From positions 26,000 through 89,999 of the forward strand of contig CANQLI010000009.1 of assembly GCA_947624675.1 (NCBI GenBank): a stretch of 64,000 bases of DNA. Direction: 5' to 3'. Both the position numbers and the translations under genes were made by a program. The notes under the pieces were generated by a model. That model searched no databases. It was not told the DNA's origin and worked only from the letters and a program-made list of their open reading frames with translations. Source of the stretch: an uncultured Clostridia bacterium. GTDB lineage: Bacteria > Bacillota > Clostridia > Oscillospirales > Ruminococcaceae. Below are positions 8,969 to 16,458 of the stretch, piece after piece; position 1 is the stretch's first letter; every line of letters starts with the position of its first letter.

Positions 8969-9148
8969 ATGGTAAGTTTACTTGCGGTAGAAGGCGCTGA
9001 CACCTCTGCAATAACTACAGCTATTACTTCTATGGTAATAGAGGTAAAAGATGTTATTTCTGCAGTTCTGCCTATAGTGCTTCCTGTGGCTGCTATTATA
9101 GTAGGTGCTACTATTGCAGTTCGTCTATTTAAGAAATTTTCTAAGTAG
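8969..9148 (+). CDS. Major coat protein (pVIII-like)
   Basis: A 59-residue protein with the classic filamentous-phage coat layout: an N-terminal amphipathic acidic part (VEGADTSAITTAITSM, VIEVKD), a central hydrophobic helix (VLPIVLPVAAIIVGATIAV) and a basic C-terminus (RLFKKFSK) able to contact DNA. The ATG at 8969 has GAAAGGAG at correct spacing; an upstream TTG frame start at 8948 overlaps this site and is less likely. There is no obvious cleaved signal peptide. A 10-bp-stem hairpin follows directly. Confidence 0.8.
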   Translation: MVSLLAVEGADTSAITTAITSMVIEVKDVISAVLPIVLPVAAIIVGATIAVRLFKKFSK

Positions 9149-9157
9149 GAGGCAGTT

Positions 9158-9183
9158 AATGTGCCTGAGTGATGTCAGGCACA
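9158..9183 (+). promoter_or_regulatory. Strong hairpin directly after the coat gene
   Basis: ATGTGCCTGA and TCAGGCACAT form a perfect 10-bp stem with a 6-nt loop, with no T-run behind it. Ff phages place a terminator here, between genes VIII and III, to raise coat expression over the adsorption protein. This one could do the same by attenuation or by protecting an mRNA 3' end. Confidence 0.6.
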
Positions 9184-9216
9184 TAATAGTGTCCCCTATT
9201 AAAAAGGAGCTTGTCT

Positions 9217-9588
9217 ATGTTTAAGAAGTTATTAATAATTCAGTCTGTGTTAATTATTTTATTTCTTAATATGACAAGTTCCTTTGTTTATGCCGGATTT
9301 TTTTCTGACCATATTGAAACAAATACTGTGCCTTCCCCGACAGTCCCTTCGGATTGTAAGCTTCTCGCCGATGACGAGCTCAACACAGATTTTAACGAAG
9401 AGTACTACAATGACAATCACCTTGTCGAAGATGAAACCGAAGCAGGGGAGTTCTTCGACGAAAAGGCAGATTTTCATACTACTGATGATTTATCAGGATT
9501 GCCGAATTCGTCAAAATCAACAAACGATGAGCTGAGATCTCCGGCATCGAATATAGCAAATTCAACAAAAACAAAATTCATAATGTGA
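9217..9588 (+). CDS. Adsorption protein (pIII-like), N-terminal part ended by in-frame TGA
   Basis: A 123-residue product with a signal peptide (residues 1-25, MFKKLL...LNMTSSFVYA) followed by an acidic Ser/Asp/Glu-rich region (DELNTDFNEEYYNDNHLVED). It ends at TGA 9586-9588. The same frame stays open through 9589-9633 and on to 11226, so this is the front of one longer protein. Start chosen at 9217, seven bases after AAGGAG. The stop may be a nonsense mutation or a readthrough site. Residues beyond the TGA continue the same low-complexity style (DDSQPQDQQSDEYG). Confidence 0.7.
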   Translation: MFKKLLIIQSVLIILFLNMTSSFVYAGFFSDHIETNTVPSPTVPSDCKLLADDELNTDFNEEYYNDNHLVEDETEAGEFFDEKADFHTTDDLSGLPNSSKSTNDELRSPASNIANSTKTKFIM

Positions 9589-9633
9589 GATGACAGCCAG
9601 CCTCAGGATCAGCAGTCTGATGAATACGGAATA

Positions 9634-11226
9634 ATGCCTATTGCGGATATTGATGATTATAATTTTGTACCGCCATTTATTACAAAATTTACTACTAATC
9701 ATAACCGACATTTTGTTATTGATAATCCTAATAATTTAGTAGATGTTTTAAAGGGTAAGTTTGGAATTCAATATGACATTTCTTATTCGTTGTATTCACA
9801 TTACATTACTTCTAATAACGCAATTGCATTGCCATCTTATGATGATTTTATTAACCATTCTATTATTTGTGTTGATAATTTAGTCGTATATAAACATACC
9901 GTTTATTTTGGTGGTAATCATGAAGAATATGGATTTATTTTTGCTGATTCTGATATACAATTTAATTCTAAAGATAATACTTGTAATGTTTATGATATGT
10001 CTAATGTAATTTACTGTCAATGTTTTGGTGGTTACGGCTCTAAAGGTCAATTTGTCGGATATAGTCTTGATAGTTTATATGGCAAATTAGATGGCGTTGG
10101 TGCTTTTGCATCTGGTTCTTTTTTTGTAGATTTTACACCAGTTTACATAGGAAAAAATATTGATGTTTATATTGATGACGAAAAACAGGAAAAACATAAT
10201 GAAGATGGCACTCTCGTTGGCGATATTTACGGTGAATTCGGATTTAAAGAAGACAGCAAAATCTTGACCTATAAGGCTTGGTCTGACAAAGAGTTAGATA
10301 AGACATATGATGTGCATTTATGGGCTATGGATAGTCCGTCCGTCCCTGCTAAAATTAACGGTAACGAAGATTTTCCTATTCGTGATTTAGATAATTATGA
10401 TAGTCACGGATTGCAACTCAGTGCCAGTAAGTCAAGCGTTCAAGCATCATACGAGCTCGAAGCTGTGTACTACTATTTACACCAAATGCAAGGTTATGAT
10501 GATAGCTTGGAAAGCGTTGACGGTTATGAATTTGAAAAATTTGAGAGCCGGGAAAATTTGAGTTTTGCTATTGTGTATAGAGAAAAGGGAAGTTCCGGAG
10601 ATTGGAAAGTTTGTAAAAGCTATAAATATAATTATCGTGATCTGATTGAAAATGTTATGGGCGGTTTTTCTGTAAAAAAAGATTATGTAGATTTTCCTTC
10701 TCTAAGTGATTATGTTGAAGGATTTCCTAGCATTGAAGATTTTCTTCCGGATGATGAAGATCCTGGTATATTAGATTGGATATTAGCGTTTATAAAATGG
10801 ATTGCAAATTGTGTTTATATTGGTTTTAAAAATTTTATTGGTCTTTTTCAATGGTTGTTTGATTGTATTCCTATATTGTGGGAGAATTTAACTATCGCAT
10901 TATACAACTTGGTTTGCGATCTGAAGGAGCTCGCATTGTACTTTGTTTATCCTAAAACTGAATCTATTTATGCAATGGCTAATGAACGCTGTCCCGCTTT
11001 TAAACAACTTTATTCTGCAGTATCACAAGATGCTTCTTCATCTTCTTTGCCAAGCTTTATCTTTTTTGGTACAAAATTTTCGTTAAATCTTAATGATTAC
11101 GGTATTGATTTTTCATATGTTAAATCAATCAGTCAAGTTATAATTTGGATTTTTTATTTTTGGTGTATATGGTGTATTATTCGTAAGGTTATTGGATTAG
11201 CGCCCTCTGACGGAGGTGATTCTTAA
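9634..11226 (+). CDS. Adsorption protein (pIII-like), main part with C-terminal membrane anchor
   Basis: 530 residues from the first in-frame ATG after the TGA; that ATG has no ribosome site, supporting continuity with 9217-9588. The body is Asp/Asn/Tyr-rich and likely extracellular. There are hydrophobic segments near residues 375-420 (WILAFIKWIANCVYIGFKNF) and a C-terminal anchor near 495-520 (VIIWIFYFWCIWCIIRKVIG). A large exported protein tethered by its C-terminus, between the coat gene and a small pVI-like gene, matches pIII. Its stop overlaps the next start (TAATG). Confidence 0.7.
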   Translation: MPIADIDDYNFVPPFITKFTTNHNRHFVIDNPNNLVDVLKGKFGIQYDISYSLYSHYITSNNAIALPSYDDFINHSIICVDNLVVYKHTVYFGGNHEEYGFIFADSDIQFNSKDNTCNVYDMSNVIYCQCFGGYGSKGQFVGYSLDSLYGKLDGVGAFASGSFFVDFTPVYIGKNIDVYIDDEKQEKHNEDGTLVGDIYGEFGFKEDSKILTYKAWSDKELDKTYDVHLWAMDSPSVPAKINGNEDFPIRDLDNYDSHGLQLSASKSSVQASYELEAVYYYLHQMQGYDDSLESVDGYEFEKFESRENLSFAIVYREKGSSGDWKVCKSYKYNYRDLIENVMGGFSVKKDYVDFPSLSDYVEGFPSIEDFLPDDEDPGILDWILAFIKWIANCVYIGFKNFIGLFQWLFDCIPILWENLTIALYNLVCDLKELALYFVYPKTESIYAMANERCPAFKQLYSAVSQDASSSSLPSFIFFGTKFSLNLNDYGIDFSYVKSISQVIIWIFYFWCIWCIIRKVIGLAPSDGGDS

Positions 11227-11450
11227 TGCTTTGGTGTTGGCTTGCAAAAGCGTTGCTTTCTTTTGAATTTTTTGATAATCTTGAATTTTCTGACTCTGTT
11301 TATTCTGCCATTAGCAATGTAAAAAGTATAATAAATTCATTTTCAATGATATTTGATTTTGGTTTGTTTTTTAACCTTTTCTTATCAGTACTATTTTATA
11401 GCTTTTTAGGTTTAGTTCTTAGATTAGTATTAAAATTATTTGGTCGTTAA
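11226..11450 (+). CDS. Small hydrophobic minor coat protein (pVI-like)
   Basis: 74 residues, with hydrophobic ends (MLWCWLAKALLSFEFF and FNLFLSVLFYSFLGLVLRLVL) around a polar middle. It overlaps the stop of the adsorption gene by one base, with CGGAGGTGATT upstream. Position between pIII-like and Zot genes, small size and membrane nature match pVI. There is no sequence-level identification. Confidence 0.55.
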   Translation: MLWCWLAKALLSFEFFDNLEFSDSVYSAISNVKSIINSFSMIFDFGLFFNLFLSVLFYSFLGLVLRLVLKLFGR

Positions 11451-11462
11451 AGGAGATTAACT

Positions 11463-12203
11463 ATGTTTTATTTTGTTGTTTTTTTGTTAGTTATTTTTAT
11501 CTTAAACATCTATTTTGGTGGTTGTTTTATCAAAGGGTATTTATTATTCCTGAAGGATACCGTTAAACAGTTCTATCATCGGCGAATTAAAAAAGAAATT
11601 AAGCCGTTTGATTATTACGGAGTTTATCTGTTTTGCGGCCGTGTCGGGTGCGGTAAAACTATCAGTATGATCGAAAAGGCGCAGCGTATAAAGCAACGCT
11701 ATCCTAAAGTTAAGATTTATTCTAATTTTGATTGCGACATTTCCGACGGCAAAATTGAATACTGGGAGCAGTTGCGTGATCTGACCAATCGTGACGAAAT
11801 GGGCAATGAGCAGGGTATATTATTTCTTTTCGATGAAATTCATTTAACATTTGCTTCTGAAGCTTGGCAGGCAGCCCCAGCTGATTTATTGTCATACATA
11901 TCATTGCAACGGAAAAATAAGAAATGTATTTTTGCATCGTCCCAGGTCTGGACCAGAGTAAACAAAGTAATCAGGGAGCAAGCTGATTTTGTTATTGAAT
12001 GTAAGTCATTTTTTAAATCTCGTATTGTTAGAAACAAATATTATTTGCAGGAAGATTATGCTGTTAATGGTGAGCAAAAAGATTCCGGAATGCGTAAACG
12101 AGATGTAAGGTTAAAATATTGTTTTGTTGCAACAGACAAGTTAAGAAGTCTTTACGACACAAATGAAATAGTAAGGGGACTGAAGCAGCGTAAAACGCGC
12201 TAA
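11463..12203 (+). CDS. Zot/pI-family phage assembly ATPase
   Basis: Zot/pI proteins are inner-membrane ATPases that drive extrusion of filamentous virions. This 246-residue protein has an N-terminal membrane helix (about residues 1-20), a Walker A motif CGRVGCGKTIS (near 61), a Walker B strand GILFLFDEIHL (near 120) and ASSQVWTRVNKVIREQADFVIE, the sensor and arginine region typical of the family. AAAGGAGATTAACT precedes the start. It is the marker gene by which inoviruses are recognised. Confidence 0.9.
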   Translation: MFYFVVFLLVIFILNIYFGGCFIKGYLLFLKDTVKQFYHRRIKKEIKPFDYYGVYLFCGRVGCGKTISMIEKAQRIKQRYPKVKIYSNFDCDISDGKIEYWEQLRDLTNRDEMGNEQGILFLFDEIHLTFASEAWQAAPADLLSYISLQRKNKKCIFASSQVWTRVNKVIREQADFVIECKSFFKSRIVRNKYYLQEDYAVNGEQKDSGMRKRDVRLKYCFVATDKLRSLYDTNEIVRGLKQRKTR

Positions 12204-12222
12204 GCCGAAGGCTTGCGCGTTT
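12193..12222 (+). other. GC-rich hairpin over the zot stop codon
   Basis: AAACGCGC pairs with GCGCGTTT (8 bp) and, after one bulged T, AAGCC pairs with GGCTT around GAA. It ends in only three T's. Together with the next hairpin it marks the only sizeable non-coding gap between assembly and replication genes. Confidence 0.6.
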
Positions 12223-12229
12223 CGCTGTT

Positions 12230-12257
12230 TAACCCCCCGTAGCTAACAGGGGGGTTA
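12230..12257 (+). other. Second GC-rich hairpin before rep
   Basis: TAACCCCCC and GGGGGGTTA form a 9-bp stem around GTAGCTAACA. It is a terminator-like or origin-like structure directly ahead of the Rep gene. Confidence 0.6.
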
Positions 12258-12278
12258 GAAATACACGAGGTATTTAAA

Positions 12279-13229
12279 ATGCAAGACAAAGATAATATTT
12301 TAATTGTGGACTGGTTCAGCTTCACAACTAAAATTTTTGTTGAATGTACTGATTTTGTATATAGCATTGCCGATATTATTGACCTTTTAGGTCTTACGGA
12401 ATCTAATTTAAAATGGCAAAATATATACGGTATGCACGGCTACAAAGACAGATATTATTTTGATGGCATATCAATACACTATAATTCTACTAATCGTGAT
12501 TTATGGGTTGAGATGTCCGGTGCCGGATGCAGGACTTTTGAAACATACAGTAAATTTGATTTTTATGATATTTTCGATATTATTAAGTCTGACCTTAAGC
12601 GTTTTCATATCACACGACTTGATATAGCATTGGACGATAGAACTGATATGCTTAATCTTGAGACCATTGAGAGAGAAACTAGTCTTAAAAACTATCGTTC
12701 ACGATTTCGTGATATACGACTTGAAAAATCATTTACTTCAAATGCGTTTACTTTTTATTACGGCTCTATGTCGTCTGACATAATGTTCAGGATATATAAT
12801 AAAGCTGTGGAGCGTAACAGGGAAGATGAGGGAAGCTGGGTAAGATTTGAAATACAGATGCGCAATGAAAGAGCATTAAGTTTCTTACAGCAGCTTACAA
12901 CAACTAATATCGGCGAAATATTCTTTGGTGTAATAAATCACTACATATCATATCTTAAGCCTAGCTCTGACAGTAATAAAGCCAGATGGGCGTTAGCTGA
13001 CTGGTGGTCTGATTTTCTTCAGTTTTCTAACATTACAAGGCTTACACCTTGTGAAAAGGAATACAACTTTTTAAACTTACAAAACTATGTTATAAATCAA
13101 TCCGGTGGAGCGGTACAAACATATATAAAACTATGTGGTGAAGATCAGCTTATTGATGATCTTAAAAATAGGTCTGCTCGTCTTAATCCTAAATATAAAA
13201 CATTACTTGACGAATTACAAACTGAATAA
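12279..13229 (+). CDS. Rolling-circle replication initiator (Rep_trans family)
   Basis: A 316-residue protein with features of the replication initiation factor family: the early MSGAGCRTFE block, the signature RFHITRLDIALDD near residue 105, VRFEIQMRNERA near 185, and a Lys-rich C-terminus. It should nick the double-strand origin and start rolling-circle synthesis of phage DNA, the role of pII in Ff phages. CACGAGGT precedes the start. The transposase gene follows after 32 bp on the same strand. Confidence 0.85.
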   Translation: MQDKDNILIVDWFSFTTKIFVECTDFVYSIADIIDLLGLTESNLKWQNIYGMHGYKDRYYFDGISIHYNSTNRDLWVEMSGAGCRTFETYSKFDFYDIFDIIKSDLKRFHITRLDIALDDRTDMLNLETIERETSLKNYRSRFRDIRLEKSFTSNAFTFYYGSMSSDIMFRIYNKAVERNREDEGSWVRFEIQMRNERALSFLQQLTTTNIGEIFFGVINHYISYLKPSSDSNKARWALADWWSDFLQFSNITRLTPCEKEYNFLNLQNYVINQSGGAVQTYIKLCGEDQLIDDLKNRSARLNPKYKTLLDELQTE

Positions 13230-13261
13230 CTTGTGTTAAAATAATATATGGGGGCGATATT

Positions 13262-14290
13262 ATGCGACACTTTAAACATTTATCATTTACTCAACGGCTA
13301 CAGCTTGAAGCATATCTTAAGGCAAAATTACCTAAGAATGAAATAGCTAATCTATTAGGCGTACATATATCTACAGTTTACAGAGAAATCAAGAGAGGTT
13401 TGTATACTCGCTTAAACGGTGATACATACGAATATGAGGACTCTTACAGTCCCGATATTTCTGAAAAGAAGTATCGGGATAATTTGTCTTGTAAGGGCTC
13501 AGATTTAAAAATCAATTCAGATTATCTCTTTGCTTACTTTATTGAAGATAAAATAATAAATGAAAGATTCTCACCTGCTGCAGCATTGGCAGCTTCCTGT
13601 TCCGAAGGCTTTAATACATCTATTTGTGTTTCTACATTATACAGTTACATTGAAAAAGGTGTTTTCCTCAATCTTACAAATAAAAATTTACCTGTTAAAC
13701 ATCATAGAAAGAAACACAATAAAACTAATAATACATCTCGCCCTCCAAGAGGCACTAGCATAGAAAAACGCCCTGAAGATGTATCAGAGCGTAATACATT
13801 CGGTCATTGGGAAATGGATTGTGTTATCGGCAAAAAAGAAACACATAAAACATTATTAGTACTTACCGAGCGATACACAAGACAAGAGATCGTCAAAATT
13901 ATGAAAGATAAGACTGCTAGTAGCGTTATAAAAGCCATTGATAGAATAGAACGGCAGTTAGGCAGCAGAAAGTTTAAGAGTGTGTTTAGATCTATCACAG
14001 TTGATAACGGTACCGAGTTTTCGGATTTTAAAGGTATTGAGCGTTCTGTCCCTACCAAATCAAAACGAACACAATTATATTACTGTCACCCGTATAGCAG
14101 TTACGAACGTGGAAGCAATGAAAATCAAAATAAGCTTATCCGGAGGCACTATCCAAAGGGAACAAGTTTTGACGGTTTAAAGCAATCTGATATTGATAAG
14201 TTGCAAGATTGGATAAATAACTATCCTAGGAAAATGTTCGGGTGGTGTAATTCAAACGATATTTTTTACGCTTGTATCAATAGTATTTAG
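13262..14290 (+). CDS. IS30-family DDE transposase, probable phage integrase
   Basis: 342 residues. The N-terminal helix-turn-helix reads LSFTQRLQLEAYLKAKLPKNEI...VYREIKRG. The catalytic core has GHWEMDCVIGKK (first Asp), TVDNGTEFSD (second Asp) and SYERGSNENQNKLIRRHYPKG (Glu), all typical of IS30. No inverted repeats bracket this gene alone; the visible ones bracket the whole phage. It therefore probably mobilises the entire element. It sits as the last gene, 80 bp inside the right terminal repeat. Confidence 0.92.
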   Translation: MRHFKHLSFTQRLQLEAYLKAKLPKNEIANLLGVHISTVYREIKRGLYTRLNGDTYEYEDSYSPDISEKKYRDNLSCKGSDLKINSDYLFAYFIEDKIINERFSPAAALAASCSEGFNTSICVSTLYSYIEKGVFLNLTNKNLPVKHHRKKHNKTNNTSRPPRGTSIEKRPEDVSERNTFGHWEMDCVIGKKETHKTLLVLTERYTRQEIVKIMKDKTASSVIKAIDRIERQLGSRKFKSVFRSITVDNGTEFSDFKGIERSVPTKSKRTQLYYCHPYSSYERGSNENQNKLIRRHYPKGTSFDGLKQSDIDKLQDWINNYPRKMFGWCNSNDIFYACINSI

Positions 14291-14370
14291 TAATTTTGCA
14301 CAAATATTTACGCTGAAGGATTGCTGATCTGCAGATACAAAATATACATATTGCACAAAATTTATTTTTC

Positions 14371-14405
14371 CGCTATATTTTTTCGCATTTAATATTGACA
14401 TTTAC
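14371..14405 (-). repeat. Right terminal inverted repeat of the phage element
   Basis: The reverse complement starts GTAAA, contains ATTAAATGCGAAA and ends GCG, matching 7672-7706 at 26 of 35 positions. Confidence 0.8.
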
Positions 14406-14451
14406 GAAAAAAATTAAAAAATCGGCTTTTAAGATTTATTCCTAAAAGCCG
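14406..14451 (-). terminator. Terminator of ireB; its U-tract is the phage target site
   Basis: On the minus strand CGGCTTTTA and TAAAAGCCG pair (9 bp) and are followed by ATTTTTTAATTTTTTTC. That T-tract (14406-14421) is exactly the sequence duplicated at 7655-7670. Confidence 0.85.
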
Positions 14452-14477
14452 AAGTCCTAAAAAGCCTTTACTTTTGA

Positions 14478-14723
14478 TCATTCACCGAGATAAGACTTTA
14501 CCAATGCCTGCAAAAGTTCATCTCTATCTATGTGACGGATTAGACTTCTTGCATTGTTGTAAGTCGTTATGTAGGTCGGATCTTCGGAAAGAATATAACC
14601 TACAATCTGGTTGATCGGATTGTAACCTTTTTCTTTAAGAGCTAAGTATATCGTCTGAAGATTGCGCTTGAGCTCAGTTTCTTTGTCATCCTTTACTTTA
14701 AAGGTCATCGTCTGGTCATACAT
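14478..14723 (-). CDS. ireB: IreB family regulatory phosphoprotein (UPF0297)
   Basis: An 81-residue protein with the family core: DQTMTFKV near the N-terminus, [23 protein letters not shown], and [28 protein letters not shown]. In Enterococcus IreB is a substrate of the kinase IreK and tunes cephalosporin resistance. Here the usual alaS/ruvX neighbours are absent from the window. AGGAGGATTAG precedes the start. Its terminator received the phage. Confidence 0.93.
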   Translation of the reverse strand: MYDQTMTFKVKDDKETELKRNLQTIYLALKEKGYNPINQIVGYILSEDPTYITTYNNARSLIRHIDRDELLQALVKSYLGE

Positions 14724-14870
14724 AATCTAATCCTCCTTTATTACTATGTCGCAGATGCTCCCGCTTTTGGTAAAATATATAACTCTTGAAGTTATTATAA
14801 CTCATTTTAATTAAAATAACAAGTCCTTTTTATGCTTTTAAAAAATATTTTTGCGCTGATATGACGAATT

Positions 14871-16400
14871 TTATATATTTGTGTCTGAACCTGCGTGTTT
14901 GCGTCTGTGAATTATTTTTCCCGCAAGGCTGTTTACAAGCTTTATTCCGTAAGCTGATGCTATTATCAACATTGGTGTGAAGTTTACAAGATACCTCGAC
15001 CTCGCCTCCCATATAAGGAAAAATAAAAATACTCCGAAAATAATTATCCTTATTAAAGTCACGGGATTTCTTGTGTTATCTTTAACTCCTCCTAAATATG
15101 ACACAAATATCATCACAAGCATAAGAAAATGATACGCTAAAGCATATAGGTAAAATATCGGACTCTTTGTAACAAAGCTTCTTAAGAAATTGTTGCTTCC
15201 GTGGTCGATATACTGCTTGATAAAATATGTTCCGTCGTCCCAAGTATAACCGATCTTCTTTGCTAAGTGTTTTATCATTCCGAAAACTCCGAAATCTGAT
15301 ACCCTTTCTTCTATCTTATCAATATTTGCCTGCATTTTTTCTTCATAATTTCCCGAGTTTTCCGTATACCAGAAGTCTTTATCACAGTAGCCTCCGCGGT
15401 CATGGAGTCCCATCATTATCCAGTGTGTAAGCGGAAACTCATATTTTTCTTTCTCGCTCTCATCGGCAATCTTAAAGGCGTTTATTACAGAGGAAATTAC
15501 AAATACCGATACTACCGAGCTTAAAATTATCACCGCTATATCCAAAAGCCGCTTTTTAAAATTCTGCTTATCAGAACTGTAAAAAGAATACGCAATATAC
15601 GCAACGGGAAGTATTATAACGCTACCTTTTATCCTGTATCCGATTATAGCCAGAAACGAACTGAGTACAAACAGAATAATTGACCTTATTGTTTTCTTAT
15701 TTTGCGTTCCCTTTAAAAACAGCAGCACAGAACCCATAACAAACGGCATACTCATAGCGTCGGTGTAGTAATAAGGAGTATATGTGTAAAATACACAGAA
15801 TAATGCACCGAGTATAGCTGTGTAAAGGGGAGTGGTCTTGTCAGGAAAAATGCGCTTTGCAATAAAGTACATCATTATAAATGACAGATTAAGACCGAGT
15901 GTGTTTATAAGTATAGGAGCTATAAGCGGCATTGTGCCGAACAGAGAGTTTGTCACATAGTATATCAGCGACAATATTATCAAAAGTGCATGATTGTTAG
16001 GGTACCTCGCAAAATACACTTGATGTCTCTCGGGCAGCTCACTGCACAAAACGCTTTTATCCCAAGACACCGCAAAATTTCTCGCTGCGCTGTCTACATA
16101 CTTAAGGTCGTGGACAGATTCGCATTTAAGCATAAAGGCACAAAAAATCTGTATTATAAGTACCGACAGCGCTATAAGCCAGAAAATTCTGTTTATCGTT
16201 TTTTTCGACATAGTCTCGGTTCGCTTTTTCAAAAAGCCGTAAAACCAAACCGCCAGAACAGAAAATGCCGCTCCCGTTATAACTACCACTATAACTTCCC
16301 ATACGGCTATCTTTACAAATCCTCTTAAAATCGAAAGCAGTATAGCACAGAAAAATGCAAAAGCACCAAAGCCGTGAATGATTTTTGAAGCTTTTATCAT
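14871..16400 (-). CDS. Polytopic PMT/GT39-like glycosyltransferase
   Basis: A 509-residue protein with about eleven membrane helices. The first extracytoplasmic loop has the form seen in dolichyl-phosphate-mannose-type transferases (AARNFAVSWDKS...HQVYFARYPNNHALLIILSL), followed by repeated helices and a second loop with TYFIKQYIDHGSNNF. The C-terminus is basic. It resembles lipid-linked sugar transferases that decorate cell-surface polymers; donor and acceptor are unknown. It stands between ireB and pheT without a tight operon link. Confidence 0.7.
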   Translation of the reverse strand: MIKASKIIHGFGAFAFFCAILLSILRGFVKIAVWEVIVVVITGAAFSVLAVWFYGFLKKRTETMSKKTINRIFWLIALSVLIIQIFCAFMLKCESVHDLKYVDSAARNFAVSWDKSVLCSELPERHQVYFARYPNNHALLIILSLIYYVTNSLFGTMPLIAPILINTLGLNLSFIMMYFIAKRIFPDKTTPLYTAILGALFCVFYTYTPYYYTDAMSMPFVMGSVLLFLKGTQNKKTIRSIILFVLSSFLAIIGYRIKGSVIILPVAYIAYSFYSSDKQNFKKRLLDIAVIILSSVVSVFVISSVINAFKIADESEKEKYEFPLTHWIMMGLHDRGGYCDKDFWYTENSGNYEEKMQANIDKIEERVSDFGVFGMIKHLAKKIGYTWDDGTYFIKQYIDHGSNNFLRSFVTKSPIFYLYALAYHFLMLVMIFVSYLGGVKDNTRNPVTLIRIIIFGVFLFFLIWEARSRYLVNFTPMLIIASAYGIKLVNSLAGKIIHRRKHAGSDTNI

Positions 16401-16458
16401 TTGTAAGTCACTTCCTTAGTTTAAGAACTTAAGACGAATAATATATTTGTAAAGCTTT

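Larger units (their letters stand above)
7655..14421 (+). mobile_element. Integrated filamentous phage (inovirus) with transposon-type ends
   Basis: A 6.7-kb element. Its contents are a divergent DUF2726 gene, a ssDNA-binding-like protein, two tiny membrane coat-like proteins, a TGA-interrupted adsorption protein, a pVI-like protein, a Zot/pI ATPase, a rolling-circle Rep and an IS30-type transposase. The outer borders are identical 16-bp direct repeats GAAAAAAATTAAAAAA (7655-7670 and 14406-14421). Inside them lie 35-bp terminal inverted repeats matching at 26 positions (7672-7706 and 14371-14405). It sits between the ireB terminator and the tRNA-Thr promoter. No secretin is present, as expected for a host with one membrane. 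Confidence 0.9.

Noticed and set aside
9586..9588. TGA read as selenocysteine
   Set aside because: No convincing SECIS-type hairpin directly downstream, no selenium genes in the window, and the position falls in a variable Asp/Gln/Ser-rich linker.
9586..9588. Host genetic code with TGA as tryptophan
   Set aside because: Several sound genes in the window end in TGA, for example tgt at 2978-2980, and tryptophan is encoded by TGG throughout.
13262..14290. An independent IS30 insertion inside the phage
   Set aside because: No inverted repeats or target duplication bracket the transposase gene alone. It follows rep by 32 bp on the same strand, and the repeats found bracket the whole element.
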